This document shows, in pieces, positions 46,554-57,020 of a DNA stretch of 64,000 bases. The number at the start of each line of letters is the position of its first letter. Position 1 is the stretch's first letter. The notes beneath the pieces were generated by a model. It did no database searches. It was not told the DNA's origin and saw nothing but the letters and a program-made list of their open reading frames with translations. This DNA is from Datura wrightii (Eukaryota > Streptophyta > Magnoliopsida > Solanales > Solanaceae): assembly GCA_035772735.1 (NCBI GenBank), contig JASDFA010000003.1, positions 153,897,001 to 153,961,000 on the forward strand. The letters run 5' to 3'. The translations under genes and the position numbers were made by a program.

Positions 46554-46708
46554 GAATTTTTGAGAGGACCTCAAAAATTCACAACTTTGCATCATTTGCA
46601 ACAGAAGTCTACACTGGGGCAGAATTTTTGAGAGGACCTCAAAAATTCAATAGATCGAGCGTTTCTATGTAACTGGGGCAGAAATTTTGAGAAAGATCTC
46701 AAAATTTC
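46554..46708 (+). repeat. Three tandem perfect hairpins after GGGGCAG
   Basis: Hairpins lie at 46554-46580, 46622-46648 and 46681-46708, each after CYGGGGCA. The first two have arms GAATTTTTGAG and CTCAAAAATTC with loop AGGAC. The third has GAAATTTTGAG and CTCAAAATTTC with loop AAAGAT. Each stem is 11 bp and perfect; the third differs by a paired change in both arms. No T-run follows, so they are not Pol III or intrinsic terminators. Confidence 0.85.
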
Positions 46709-46947
46709 ATCAGCTCAGTCAAGCCGAGGAGCTGATTTCCAAAAGGACGTGACATCCAATTTGATCGTCAAGTTCATGAGATCAGGATAGCAATGGACGA
46801 ATGAAGGCACAAATCAGCCTTTCCCATTTTAATCTGATGATTTTTTCTTTAAGCAGAGGATGCAACAGGTACCAAATTTGCAATCATTCCATATGGTTCT
46901 TCGAAGGTATTTAATATTAACTTCAAAGCTAAATTACTTGAAATTTA

Positions 46948-47470
46948 GGGCTAAGCATTGTCCTAGGGTTAAGCATTACCCTAAATTTTATTTTTCAAGG
47001 GCTAAGCACTGTCCTAGGGTTAAGCATTACCCTAAATTATTTGTTCAAGGGTTAAGCACTGTCCTAGGGTTAAGCGTTACCCTAAATTATTTGTTCAAGG
47101 GCTAAGCACTGTCCTAGGGTTAAGCGTTACCCTAAATTATTTGTTCAAGGGCTAAGCACTGTCCTAGGGTTAAGCATTACCCTAAATTATTTGTTCAAGG
47201 GCTAAGCACTGTCCTAGGGTTAAGCGTTACCCTAAATTATTTTTTTCAAGGACTAAGCACTGTCCTAGGGTTAAGCATTACCCTAAATTTATTTGTCCAA
47301 GGGCTAAGCACTGTCCTAGGGTTAAGCATTACCCTAAATTATTTGTTCCAGGGCTAAGCACTGTCCTACGGGTTAAGCATTACCCTAAATTATTTCTTTT
47401 AAGGACTAATCATTGTCCTACGGGTTAAGCACTACCCCCCTGATCTTAAAGGCTAAGCATTGTCTCCTAA
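46948..47470 (+). repeat. Tandem array A, 50-bp unit, about 11 copies
   Basis: Units begin near 46948, 46999, 47049, 47099, 47149, 47199, 47250, 47301, 47351, 47402 and 47450. Each holds GGGCTAAGCACTGTCC, TAGGGTTAAGC and TTACCCTAAATT; TAGGGT and ACCCTA can form a stem. Similarity is highest in the middle of the array. Confidence 0.93.
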
Positions 47471-47819
47471 ATTTAATTTGATTAAGCGCTAATTGTTAGT
47501 TACTCCATGCTTATTGACTAACCATTTTTTTTTTGAGCTTGCAGGCTACGATTGCGTTGTTCTCATGCCGTTTAATCAAGTTAATATCATGCCCTTTTCA
47601 AGCTCTTATGACTCTTTGTTATTCTTATGCTACTCTTCTCCTATTATCATCGTGCTACTCTCATTCCTGCGATTTTAGATGGGTTAAGCTTTACTCCAAA
47701 TTTAAGGGCCAAGCATAGTCCTATCGTTTTACGTCATTTGGGTAAAACACTACCTTTCCAAAATTATCTCAGCCACGATTTGTTATACGTTATGTTATAT
47801 ATTTATTTAGTTTTTCACT

Positions 47820-48835
47820 TTTGAGCACGTTATTCGCATTTGAGCCCGTGATATACGCTTTATATATGCATTTGAGCTCGTGATATATATTTGCATATGC
47901 ATTTGAGCTCTTGATATATTTTTTTTGCATATGCATTCTGAGCCCTTGATATACGCATTATATATGCATTTGAGCCCGTGATATACATTTTGCATATACA
48001 TTATGAGCCCTTGATATATAATTTATATATGCACTTGAGCCCGTATTTACTTTTACGTATGCATTTGAGCCTTAATTTACTTTTACATATGCATTTGAGC
48101 CCGAATATACATTTTACATATGCATTTGAGCCCGGATATACATTTTACATATACATTTGAGCCCTTGATATACAGTTATTTATGCATTCTGAGCCCGTGA
48201 TATATAATTTATGCATTTTGAGCCCGGATTTATTTTTACGTATGCATTTGAGCCCGAATTTATTTTTACGTATGCATCTTGAGCCCTTGATATACATTTT
48301 GCATATGCATTCTGAGCCCGTGATATATAATTTATGCATTTGAGCCCGGATTTATTTTTACGTATGCATCTTGAGCCCTTGATATACATTTTGCATATGC
48401 ATTCTGAGCCCGTGATATATAATTTATGCATTTTGAGCCCGGATTTATTTTTACGTATGCATCTTGAGCCCTTGATATACATTTTGCATATGCATTCTGA
48501 GCCCGTGATATAGACTTTACGTATGCATTTGAGCCCGAAATTATTTTTACGTATGCATCTTGAGCCCGTGATATACACTTTATCTATGCATTTGAGCCCG
48601 TATTTACTTTTACGTATGCATCTGAGCCCGGATATACATTCTGCATATGCATTGGAGCTCTGATATACATCCATATATGCATCCGAGCCCGTGATATACA
48701 TTTTGACGTATGCATCTGAGCCCGATACTTGCATTTTAAGCCCGTTTATGCATTTGAGCCCGTTGTTTGCATTTTAAACCCGCTTATGCATTTTGAATCA
48801 GTTATTCGCATCTGAGCCCGAATAACCTGGAGCTC
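47820..48835 (+). repeat. Tandem array B, 31-32-bp unit, about 30 copies
   Basis: Units carry TATGCATTTGAGCCCGTGAT and an AT-rich linker such as ATACATTTTGCA. The GAGCCC core recurs every 28-35 bp. A higher-order repeat of about three units is visible between 48280 and 48500. Long frames on either strand arise from the repetition. Confidence 0.93.
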
Positions 48836-48904
48836 TTATTTGAATTATTGAAACCCTCAAACAATTTACTTTCTTTGAATAAGCATTTCTTCCACTCGTC
48901 CGAA

Positions 48905-49360
48905 GGCATCATAGTCTAAAGGCATCGTTTCATGGCCTGCAGACATCATTTCATAGCTTGAGGATTTACTTTACAGCTTATCATGCCCTCAGGCGTCATA
49001 GTCTAAAGGCATCATTTTCATGGCCTGTGGACATCATTTCATGGCCTAGGGAATTTATTTTCTGCTTATCATGCCCTAAGGCGTCATAGTCTAAAGGCGT
49101 CATTTTTCATGGCCTGCAGACATCATTTCATGGCCTAGGAAATTTATTTTCTGCTTATCATGCCCTCAGGAGTCATAGTCTAAAGGCGTCATTTTCATGG
49201 CCTGCGGACATCATTTCATGGCCTAGGGAATTTATTTTTCTGCGTATCATGTCCTAAGGTGTCATAGTCTAAAGGCGTCATTTTTCATGGCCTACAGACA
49301 TCATTTCATGGCCTAAGGAATTTATTTTGCGTATCATGGCCCGAGACATCATGGTTTAGA
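48905..49360 (+). repeat. Tandem array C, 88-bp unit, 5 copies plus a decayed one
   Basis: Unit starts (GGCRTCATAGTCTAAAGG) are at 48905, 48992, 49080, 49169 and 49259, with a decayed copy near 49343. Each unit has sub-repeats of CATCATTTCATGGCCT type. Confidence 0.92.
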
Positions 49361-49652
49361 GACATCATCCATTATCTCTAAACAAACTTTCATTATCTAA
49401 AGGGAACTTGCATCATGTTTAATTTTCGCATCCGTTTATTTTACTAAGTATTTTGATGCACATGTTGTTTTTGCGAATACCGAAGAAATCACGAGCTGCG
49501 AATGATAGTGCCTCCCTACTATTCTCCTTCGAACCATGTCCCCACGTGCTTATTTTTCATAATGCATCCCAAATCATGACGATTCGTGCTACCCATCCCT
49601 ATTCAAAGCCTCGTGTTATAAATATTTAGGGATATCGTTCGTCCCTAAATCC

Positions 49653-49722
49653 AGAACTACACGCGGCCTGATTCTCGTGAAACCCGAGATATGTAGGTGA
49701 CTTGAAACTGAAGTCTCGGTCG
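49653..49722 (+). repeat. CTACGT...ACGTAG motif, LARD copy 3 (decayed)
   Basis: GAACTACACGCGGCCTGATT, then GAGATATGTAGGTGAC and GTCTCGGTCG, about 130 bp before the polypurine tract. It is weaker than copies 1 and 2. Confidence 0.55.
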
Positions 49723-49840
49723 CAACATCTACATGACTTTCTTTCCTTTTACTTGGCTCTACCGAATTTTTTCCTTCGGTCGGACAAAATTGGCTACTAA
49801 GTCAACGTTCTTTGCTCGACAATTCATCCTTCATTCCCGA

Positions 49841-49856
49841 GGAAAGAAGGGGCAGC
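49841..49856 (+). other. Polypurine tract of the LARD
   Basis: GGAAAGAAGGGGCAGC directly precedes the 3' LTR. Confidence 0.85.
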
Positions 49857-50954
49857 TGTTGACACCCAATTTTGACCGACCTGCACTAAATATGCTGCTT
49901 ATATATGTATATATTTGTTTATATATTTTATGCAAAAATTCGACTTATTTTTTGTATTTATAAAATAATTTATTATCATAATATGGCGAAAATTATTTCA
50001 AGTTATATATATATGATTTATATTAATTTAAATTTTTGATACTAAATAATTACATCGTATATAATATAATTTATATTAACATGCGCCCTTATTTCGAAAT
50101 ATATTCTTTACTTAATATACTATTTACATAATTTTTCTAAATTTTACAAATTATTTGACTAATATTATTACTCGAATTTATAAATTATTTATGTAAATAA
50201 TATGATTTTTATAATATTTGATAACCTGATTTTATATTTTAGTCATTAAATTTTTCGTAAATAATAGTTTAGTTATATGATATTTACATAAGTATATTTA
50301 AATTTAGAATTTATTTATTAATAATAATATTTATATGATTTTCTTATAATTTAAATTATTTTATATCTATTTATTAAATTATTTTAAAGTGTAGTATGTT
50401 TATTAACTTAATAGCAGCTAAATCCAATTTCAATCAATTCATTTAAATTCTAGCCATCTTTCATTCAATTTCATTTCAATTTCGGCCACTTTCTATTGAG
50501 TTTATGTCAATTTTAGCCACTTTTGATCAATTGTGGCTACTATTTAAATTCAATTTCCATCCAAATTAATTCCCAACCCGTTTAACCAAATCCGTCTAGA
50601 TCCGCTCCATTAACCCACTACCCGTTTGACCCATGATCCGCCCCAAAAGCTATGATTTAATCCTAGTCGTTCTATATCTTTAATCCTACGGTTGGGATTA
50701 AATTCCTAACACTCCCTTATTACCTCATCTACACCCAAACCCTAAAACATTTTTTTCTTCTCCTTCCCCACTTAATAGCAGTCGCCTCCCTCTCTTCTCT
50801 CCCTCGTCCTCGCCGGCGAAAACCCATTTTTCCGGCGAAACCAACATCCCATCTACTCCACTCTCTCTCTCTCTCTAAAAGTTTTCTCCATTCCCATTCT
50901 TCCCTCTTCTCTCCATCTCCTTCATCTCCCATCTCACCATTTTTTCAGGCCACC

Positions 50955-51335
50955 ATGGCCGGAGAAAACAACACCACCAGTCGCCTCCACTTTCTCGCCA
51001 TCCTCTTCCCCTTTTCTCCATTTTTTCCGGCGAAACCCGACACCACCATTAATTCCGGCCACTATTGGCCGAAAAACTTCATCAACCCCTTCACCTCTTC
51101 TCCCCTCTTCTCTCCCCATCTTCACCGCCGAAAAACCACAAAAGGCCGGCGCCGCATTACTTTCCTCTCGTCGTTGCTCCGGTCGAAACCACTTCATCCG
51201 CCATGTCCGGCCAGTGAAGCTATTGATCACCGCCGACCCAAAGTTGGGATACATGTAAGTATGAATATGTCCATTATTTCTTCATTGTTCCATGTGTTAT
51301 TACACATAATGATTTTTAATCCTATCTACTCATAA
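50955..51335 (+). other. Second copy of the 126-codon LTR open frame
   Basis: Nearly identical to 41962-42342, with a codon-level difference near position 98 and a few other substitutions. See that entry for context. Confidence 0.3.
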
Positions 51336-52003
51336 TTGCTAATCTTTTCTCATTTGCAATGCTAATTAATAATTTATATTTCCAGATCTTAAGTTCATGC
51401 AATTACATAGATTATTGTTTGAAATTACATCTAGATTGTTATACTTGAAAAACATGAATTTTAATTACAATATTGTTATAAATTAACCAATATCTAATTT
51501 TATATATTAATGTGTGTTAATTTTAGGTCTCTTACGTTTGTATTTTTGTGAGAAAATTTCAGATCGTTAAATTTTTTTTTTTATGTGGTTTGTTCATTAA
51601 GTTTTGCATTTTTTACCTAGCTAAATAAATATTTGAATGTTTTAAATATGGAGCATGATTATGTTCTCGTTGATTCTTAATTGTATGATTGCTCTGATTA
51701 ATAATTTATTTTTGTAAAATTATCATGTATTAATTTTTAGATGCTAATTAATTTTCTGTCCGTTGAAAATTTCATTTTTATTTGTCTTGATTAATGGTAT
51801 AAACATTTTAAATTAATTGTCATGTCTACTTTTAAAAAGAAAAAGTAAAGATTCTTTACTTTACTTTAATCATTATTTACTTTCATTATTATGTTTCACT
51901 TTTGACTAACTTTACTTTTTGATGGGTCCGCTTTTTAAATTAAAAAGTAAAAGAATCTGGTTAATTTAAATTCTTTGCCTTTAACGGCTCTTACGGGGGG
52001 AAT

Positions 52004-52012
52004 TATATAAAC
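52004..52012 (+). promoter_or_regulatory. TATA box of the LARD 3' LTR
   Basis: TATATAAAC, same context as at 43010. From here transcription would run outward, antisense to the interrupted Ogre. Confidence 0.6.
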
Positions 52013-52125
52013 AGACATTTCTCATCTTTTTTAGAAGAAGACGGGGGAGGAGAACACTTAGAGAGAATAATTTATTTATTTTTATAATACTGCTCTGCTT
52101 CTAAAAATTCTCCATCCTTCTTTCA

Positions 52126-52182
52126 CCTCAATACGAGCACTGCTCGGAATCCTCGAGATTCTTGTGATCTTGACGCATTGAG
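52126..52182 (+). other. Folded leader segment of the LARD 3' LTR
   Basis: Identical to 43132-43188. Confidence 0.6.
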
Positions 52183-53261
52183 TGTGAGTAACAATCGCGG
52201 TATCCGTGATGTTTGATTTTCTTTTGCTTTCGTCATTTACCGTTTGAGATTATTTTGCGTCTACGGTTGTGCTAACCTTTAAACAGGTATCATCTTAATC
52301 TGGCATTCATTCGGGACGAAAGGAGGCTACCGGAATTTCTTTAATGTTATTTATTTTAATGTGTCATAATTATTCATTCTATTTTATGTTTGTAATATTT
52401 GTAATATAAACTCATAATAGTAAAAGGGGTTTGGGGGTGGGGATTGATGTTTTAATTGTTTATTTATTTATTTTTTAATAATAGCTTCACCTAGAATGCA
52501 TGTTCATAAGATTTTAATAATATAAGCAACAATAGAAATCATGCCTATAGGTCTTAAATAATTCAATTTAAAATGCAGCAATTTATTTCATGCGAATTTA
52601 GGGTGACATTTAGACATCATGCCTAAATTATTTTATTCTTTACAACATTAATTTACTTGGGTCATTTTTGATAGTTTGTTGCTAGAATTATTTTAATGAG
52701 TAGGTTTTACATGCACTAGACATCATGGCTTTAGGATAAATTTTAATATGGCTACGTTCACTAGAAATCATGATCATAGGTTTAATAAAGAGGCCTATTT
52801 GAAACCCCCTTTGATGATTAATTGTTTGTTTGAATTTACTTACCTGTTTGACATTAATGTTTTTTTAACGAAGCCTAAGAATTTTAGAACCCAAAATCCC
52901 ATTTAGTAGTCCATCGCCTCTTGGATATCAGGATTGGGACGGGTAAGCACTTGTTAGGGCGTTAGTCTTTTCCACCTAGATCGCTTAAGCTTAACAATAA
53001 TTAATTAACTAGGTGGGTAGACGGGAGATGATGAAACAGACAGGCTATTGCTGATTTCACGTATGAAGCGCATATTTGTTTTGTAAATACAAAGCAACCT
53101 ATTACTCCCATCTTTTCTAAATTCATTTTTTCTAAGAAGCTTTAAATATTTTAAAATTATCATTGTTATGTTCAAATATTGATATATTTTCATCTAAAAA
53201 AAAAATTTTGTTAAAAATATATAATATATACGATTTTCTTAAAATGATTTTTTCTCAAGTT

Positions 53262-53311
<50 letters not shown>

Positions 53312-53741
53312 CTCTTCAAACTATCTTGATTTTAAAAATAGAATAGAAGGGAGTAGTATCGAATTGGGCCCGTTTTTAGCCTTGTCAAAACCTGATCCCA
53401 CTAAGTTTTATATTTTAGTTTCTGCTAATTTAGTATTTAAGTTAGTATTCTATTTATGTTTAATAATTCATCGACTTTATGTGATCACTTAGTTAATACC
53501 CCCATTTAATGATGAGTACGGCCGGGAACCACATTTGTGGACCTCGAAAGGTGCCTAACACCTTCCTTTTGAGGTAATTTAAGCCCTTACCCAACTCTGG
53601 TTGACTTAGGTAACAAATTAGCTTAGAATGGTGCCCTAACGCACCTTAATTCGTTAGGTGGCGACTCTTCTTTTCCACCCTTAAGAGTCCTCGATGTCGA
53701 AACCCGCCTTTTGCCCGCGAGGGGAAAAATGGGGCGCGACA

Positions 53742-53746
53742 GAGTG
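53742..53746. repeat. Target site duplication GAGTG, right
   Basis: GAGTG directly after the LARD 3' LTR, matching 40859-40863. Confidence 0.95.
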
Positions 53747-53890
53747 AATAGCCAACAGCGACATTAGAGACCCCAAATATCGCCGAACCTCTGCCCTGTG
53801 TGGTACACGAATGTTCTACCACCAGGTTTTTAGGTTATGGAGAGTCGAGACTGTCATGTGGATATTTGGTAAATTCCAATTGATTTCCAT
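53747..53890 (-). pseudogene. Ogre ORF1, 5' part displaced by the LARD
   Basis: A frame from an ATG at 53890 runs toward the LARD and continues in register on the other side at 40858 once one copy of the target duplication is removed. An in-frame TAG lies about 25 codons in. The exact start is a guess from the first ATG. Confidence 0.6.
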
Positions 53891-54489
53891 CTGAAAGAAA
53901 GAGAAGGGGTAAAGGGTATAAGTACGTTTGTTATGAACTCGTATTGTGTCTTAAGTCTGAATCATTTACATCAATCTCACAAAAAGGAAATATCGTTAGG
54001 TACAAGACCTTTTGACAAAAGGGAGGCTTTCTAATTATAGTGGCAATACCTTAGATTTCCCTATCTAAGGTGTATACAACATGACTTACTTTTTTTAGAG
54101 TAGGACCGAAATAACTGCGAGAAGGTACATAGTAAAATTAAACGTACCAACTCTGAACTAGAGAGTCCAAAGAAGGTTTGGAGGAGTATATAGACACTCC
54201 TCGTGTGAACCACAGTGTGTGTAAGTGTACGACCAAGGACTCGATAGAAAATGCAAGTGATAGTGTAAGGAAAGTAGTAGCACATAGTGTTTCCAAAACA
54301 ATAAGAAACGCAAGTTTGGATTTGGCTTGTTTCCTATCAAATAAAGCAGCTTATATTATATAATAAATAGGAAAATAAATATCATGCAAAAAATAATCTA
54401 ACAAGAAAAATCAGGTAAAAGTAAACAACATCCCCCAAAATATTTATCTTAATTTATATCTCCTAAGGTCAAAACCTAAGTGTTTAATA
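53891..54489 (-). other. Leader of the Ogre element
   Basis: The region between the primer site and ORF1 has no convincing frame in the element's direction. Two or three short frames on either strand at 54061-54363 lack any motif. Confidence 0.5.
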
Positions 54490-54507
54490 TCCCCAACAGA
54501 TTCACTA
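54490..54507 (-). other. Decayed tRNA-Arg primer-binding site of the Ogre element
   Basis: The minus strand reads TAGTGAATCTGTTGGGGA, the LARD primer site with four changes, three of them G-to-A or C-to-T. It is 3 nt from the LTR end, exactly the spacing in the LARD. Confidence 0.75.
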
Positions 54508-54859
54508 TTTCGTCGCACCCTCATTTTGAACTAGTCAAAATATGTTTGCAACGTTTGACACTTCTACCTGGTTCTAAAAAGTTTATAGTCGCCACATATA
54601 TTTTGGGAAAACATTAGGAAAACCAATTGTAAATATGTAAAACTCTATTTTGGTCTGTGAAAACTGCTGAAAATCTGGGTAAGAGTTTTATTTACTCCAA
54701 GGGGAAGGTGTTAGGCATCCCTCGAAGTCTATCCAAAGATAGTCCTTAAATCTAGCCTAAAATATATGCGGGAAAGTATTTATTTCATTATTGCCTGCTA
54801 AAAAAGGTGTTAAAAGAGTGAAAGAGAAATATGTTAACATATTTGAATATAATTTTTAA

Positions 54860-55463
54860 AAGATGTATGAGGTATACAAAATATACAAGTGATATGTGAG
54901 AGGGATATAAAGGATATATGTATATTGATGAGGTAAATGTAGAAAAATAATTTAAAACTAATTTTGTAGTGAAAAGATATGTGAGGTATGTGGAAAGTAT
55001 GATGTACATATAATATACTCATGATATACGAGATATACATAGCATTAAAAATATATATGAAATAATAGTAAAATAGTATACATGTAATTATATGGAGTGA
55101 CTAAAATAATATATATGAGATGAAATATATGTGTATGACTAGATGTATATTATAAATGTCTTAATAATATTTTATGTATGTGTGTATATAATGATATATA
55201 TGTAGTATATATGTATGTGGAGCTAAATTATATATGTGAGAAAGATTTATTTACGATATGTACATAATTAAAATGATTATATGTGATATATGATGTGCAA
55301 AATTAAGTATTTATGAATAAAGATAAGTATATGAGTAAAATAAAAATACGTATGTATGTATGGGTAAAATTATATATATGTGGTATGTAAAAATAAGTAT
55401 TAATGTATAAATAATAGTATATCAAGAAATTATAATGTAATAATATGCCAAGTACATTCGTGA

Positions 55464-55550
<87 letters not shown>

Positions 55551-57020
55551 TATAATATTTGTAGAATAATATACCTCATACTTGAATTTTTAGAAAGAAA
55601 TAATTCTGAAATGGGCCAAACAGTAGGCCTAAAAATCTGCAAACAAGTTTGTATATATATAAAAACGGAAAGTTGGGCAGCAACCCATTTTTCATAAAAG
55701 AATGGCAGATTTGCCATTGGGTCTAATTCTCCGCAAAAACAAATTAATCTTGAAATAATTTGAATCAATGACCCACAAATTAACAGATTTATTTATTAAT
55801 TTGAGCCTAGTGTTTGAATTAGTTTATTAAACTTCAAACAATTTTTAGTTTAGCGATTTGCCTAAAAAAAAGCAGTGATTAATATTAAAGAAAAAATAAA
55901 ATAAAATAAAATAAAATAAAATTATTAGCCTTTTTTTTATGAGGTATACCAAATATACAAAATATATTTTGTATACAAAATATGAGGTATAGAAAATAAA
56001 TAAGTGATATGTGAGAGTGATGTATAGGATATATGTATATTGATGAGGTAAATTTAGCAAAATAATTTAAAACTAATTTTGTAATGAAAAGATGTGTGAG
56101 GTATGTGGAAAGTATAATGTACATAATATACTCATGATATATGAGATATACATAGCATAAAAATATATATGAAATAATAGTAAAATAGTATACATGTAAT
56201 TATATAGAGTGACTAAAATAATATATATGAGATGAAATACATGTGTATGACTAGATGTATATTATAAATGTCTTATAAATATTTTTATGTATGTGTATAT
56301 ATAATAATATATATGTAGTATATATGTATGTGGAGATAAATTATATATGTGAGAAAGATTAATTTATGATATGTACATAATTAAAACGATTATATATGAT
56401 ATATGATGTGTAAAATTAAGTATTTATAAATAGAGATAAAATTAAGTATTTATAAATAGAGATAAGTATATGAGTAAAATAAAAATATGTACGTAGATAT
56501 GGGTAAAATTATATATGTAGTATGTAAAAATAAGTATTAATGTATAAATAATAGTATATCAAGAAATTATAATGTAATAATACGTCGAGTACATTCGTGT
56601 GTATATATATACATATACATATATATATACACACACACACATATATATATAGAATATTTGTTGAATAGTATACCTCATACTTGAATTTTTAGAGGAAAAT
56701 AAATCTGAAATGGGACAAATAGTGGGCCGAAAAATCTGCAAGCAAGTTTGTATATATAAAAAGGGAAAGTTGGGCAGCAACCCATTTTTCATAAAAGAAT
56801 GACAGATTTTCCATGGGGTCTAATTCTCCGCAAAAATAAATTGATCTTAAAATAAATTGAATCAACAGCCCACAAATTAACAGATTTATTTATTAATTTG
56901 AGCCTAGTGGTTGGATTAGTTTATTAAACTTCAAACAATTTTTTAGTTTAGTAGTTTGCCTAAAAAAAAGCAGTGGTTAATATTAAAGAAAAAATAAAGT
57001 AAAATAAAATAAAATAAAAT
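54860..57020 (-). repeat. Tandem duplication of about 1.08 kb in the right Ogre LTR
   Basis: 54860-55940 and 55940-57020 are similar along their length (for example both contain GGATATATGTATATTGATGA, TTGTAATGAAAAGATG-like and CAAGAAATTATAATGTAATA). The left LTR has this stretch once (17605-18350 and 19750-19985). Both halves have an (AT)n or (AC)(AT)n tract near the same place. Confidence 0.8.
55466..55548. repeat. (AT)n microsatellite
   Basis: About 80 bp of AT inside the first duplicate. In the second duplicate the position is taken by an interrupted ATAC/ACAC tract at 56597-56655. Confidence 0.95.

Larger units (their letters stand above)
40864..53741 (+). mobile_element. Complete non-autonomous Ogre-like LTR element (LARD), 12,878 bp
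   Basis: Two nearly identical LTRs with TG...CA ends flank a 5128-bp interior. It has a primer site for tRNA-Arg (44732-44749), a polypurine tract (49841-49856) and GAGTG duplications on both sides, so it is a full, single insertion. No gag, protease, RT or integrase motif occurs inside. The interior instead has a leader, three hairpins, three tandem arrays and three CTACGT...ACGTAG motifs. By eye the LTRs differ at about 18 base positions plus microsatellite length (roughly half a percent), so it moved recently. It inserted into ORF1 of the surrounding Ogre. Confidence 0.93.
49857..53741 (+). mobile_element. 3' LTR of the LARD
   Basis: 3885 bp, same ends and same internal order as the 5' LTR. 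The main length difference is a longer (AT)n tract (53265-53308 against 44273-44292). One three-base block differs just before the splice-donor-like site (TTC in the 5' LTR, GGG here). Confidence 0.95.

Noticed and set aside
46948..47470. Telomere-like ACCCTAAA and TAGGGTT motifs
   Set aside because: They occur once per 50-bp unit, not as 7-bp tandem repeats, so this is not interstitial telomere DNA.
48180..48734. 184-codon frame on minus
   Set aside because: It is a translation of tandem array B; it is open only because of the repeat composition.
47820..48835. CRISPR-like regular repeats
   Set aside because: The whole unit is repeated, linkers are not unique spacers, and this is plant nuclear DNA inside a retroelement.
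55430..55768. Frame with a long Ile-Tyr run
   Set aside because: It is the translation of an (AT)n microsatellite.
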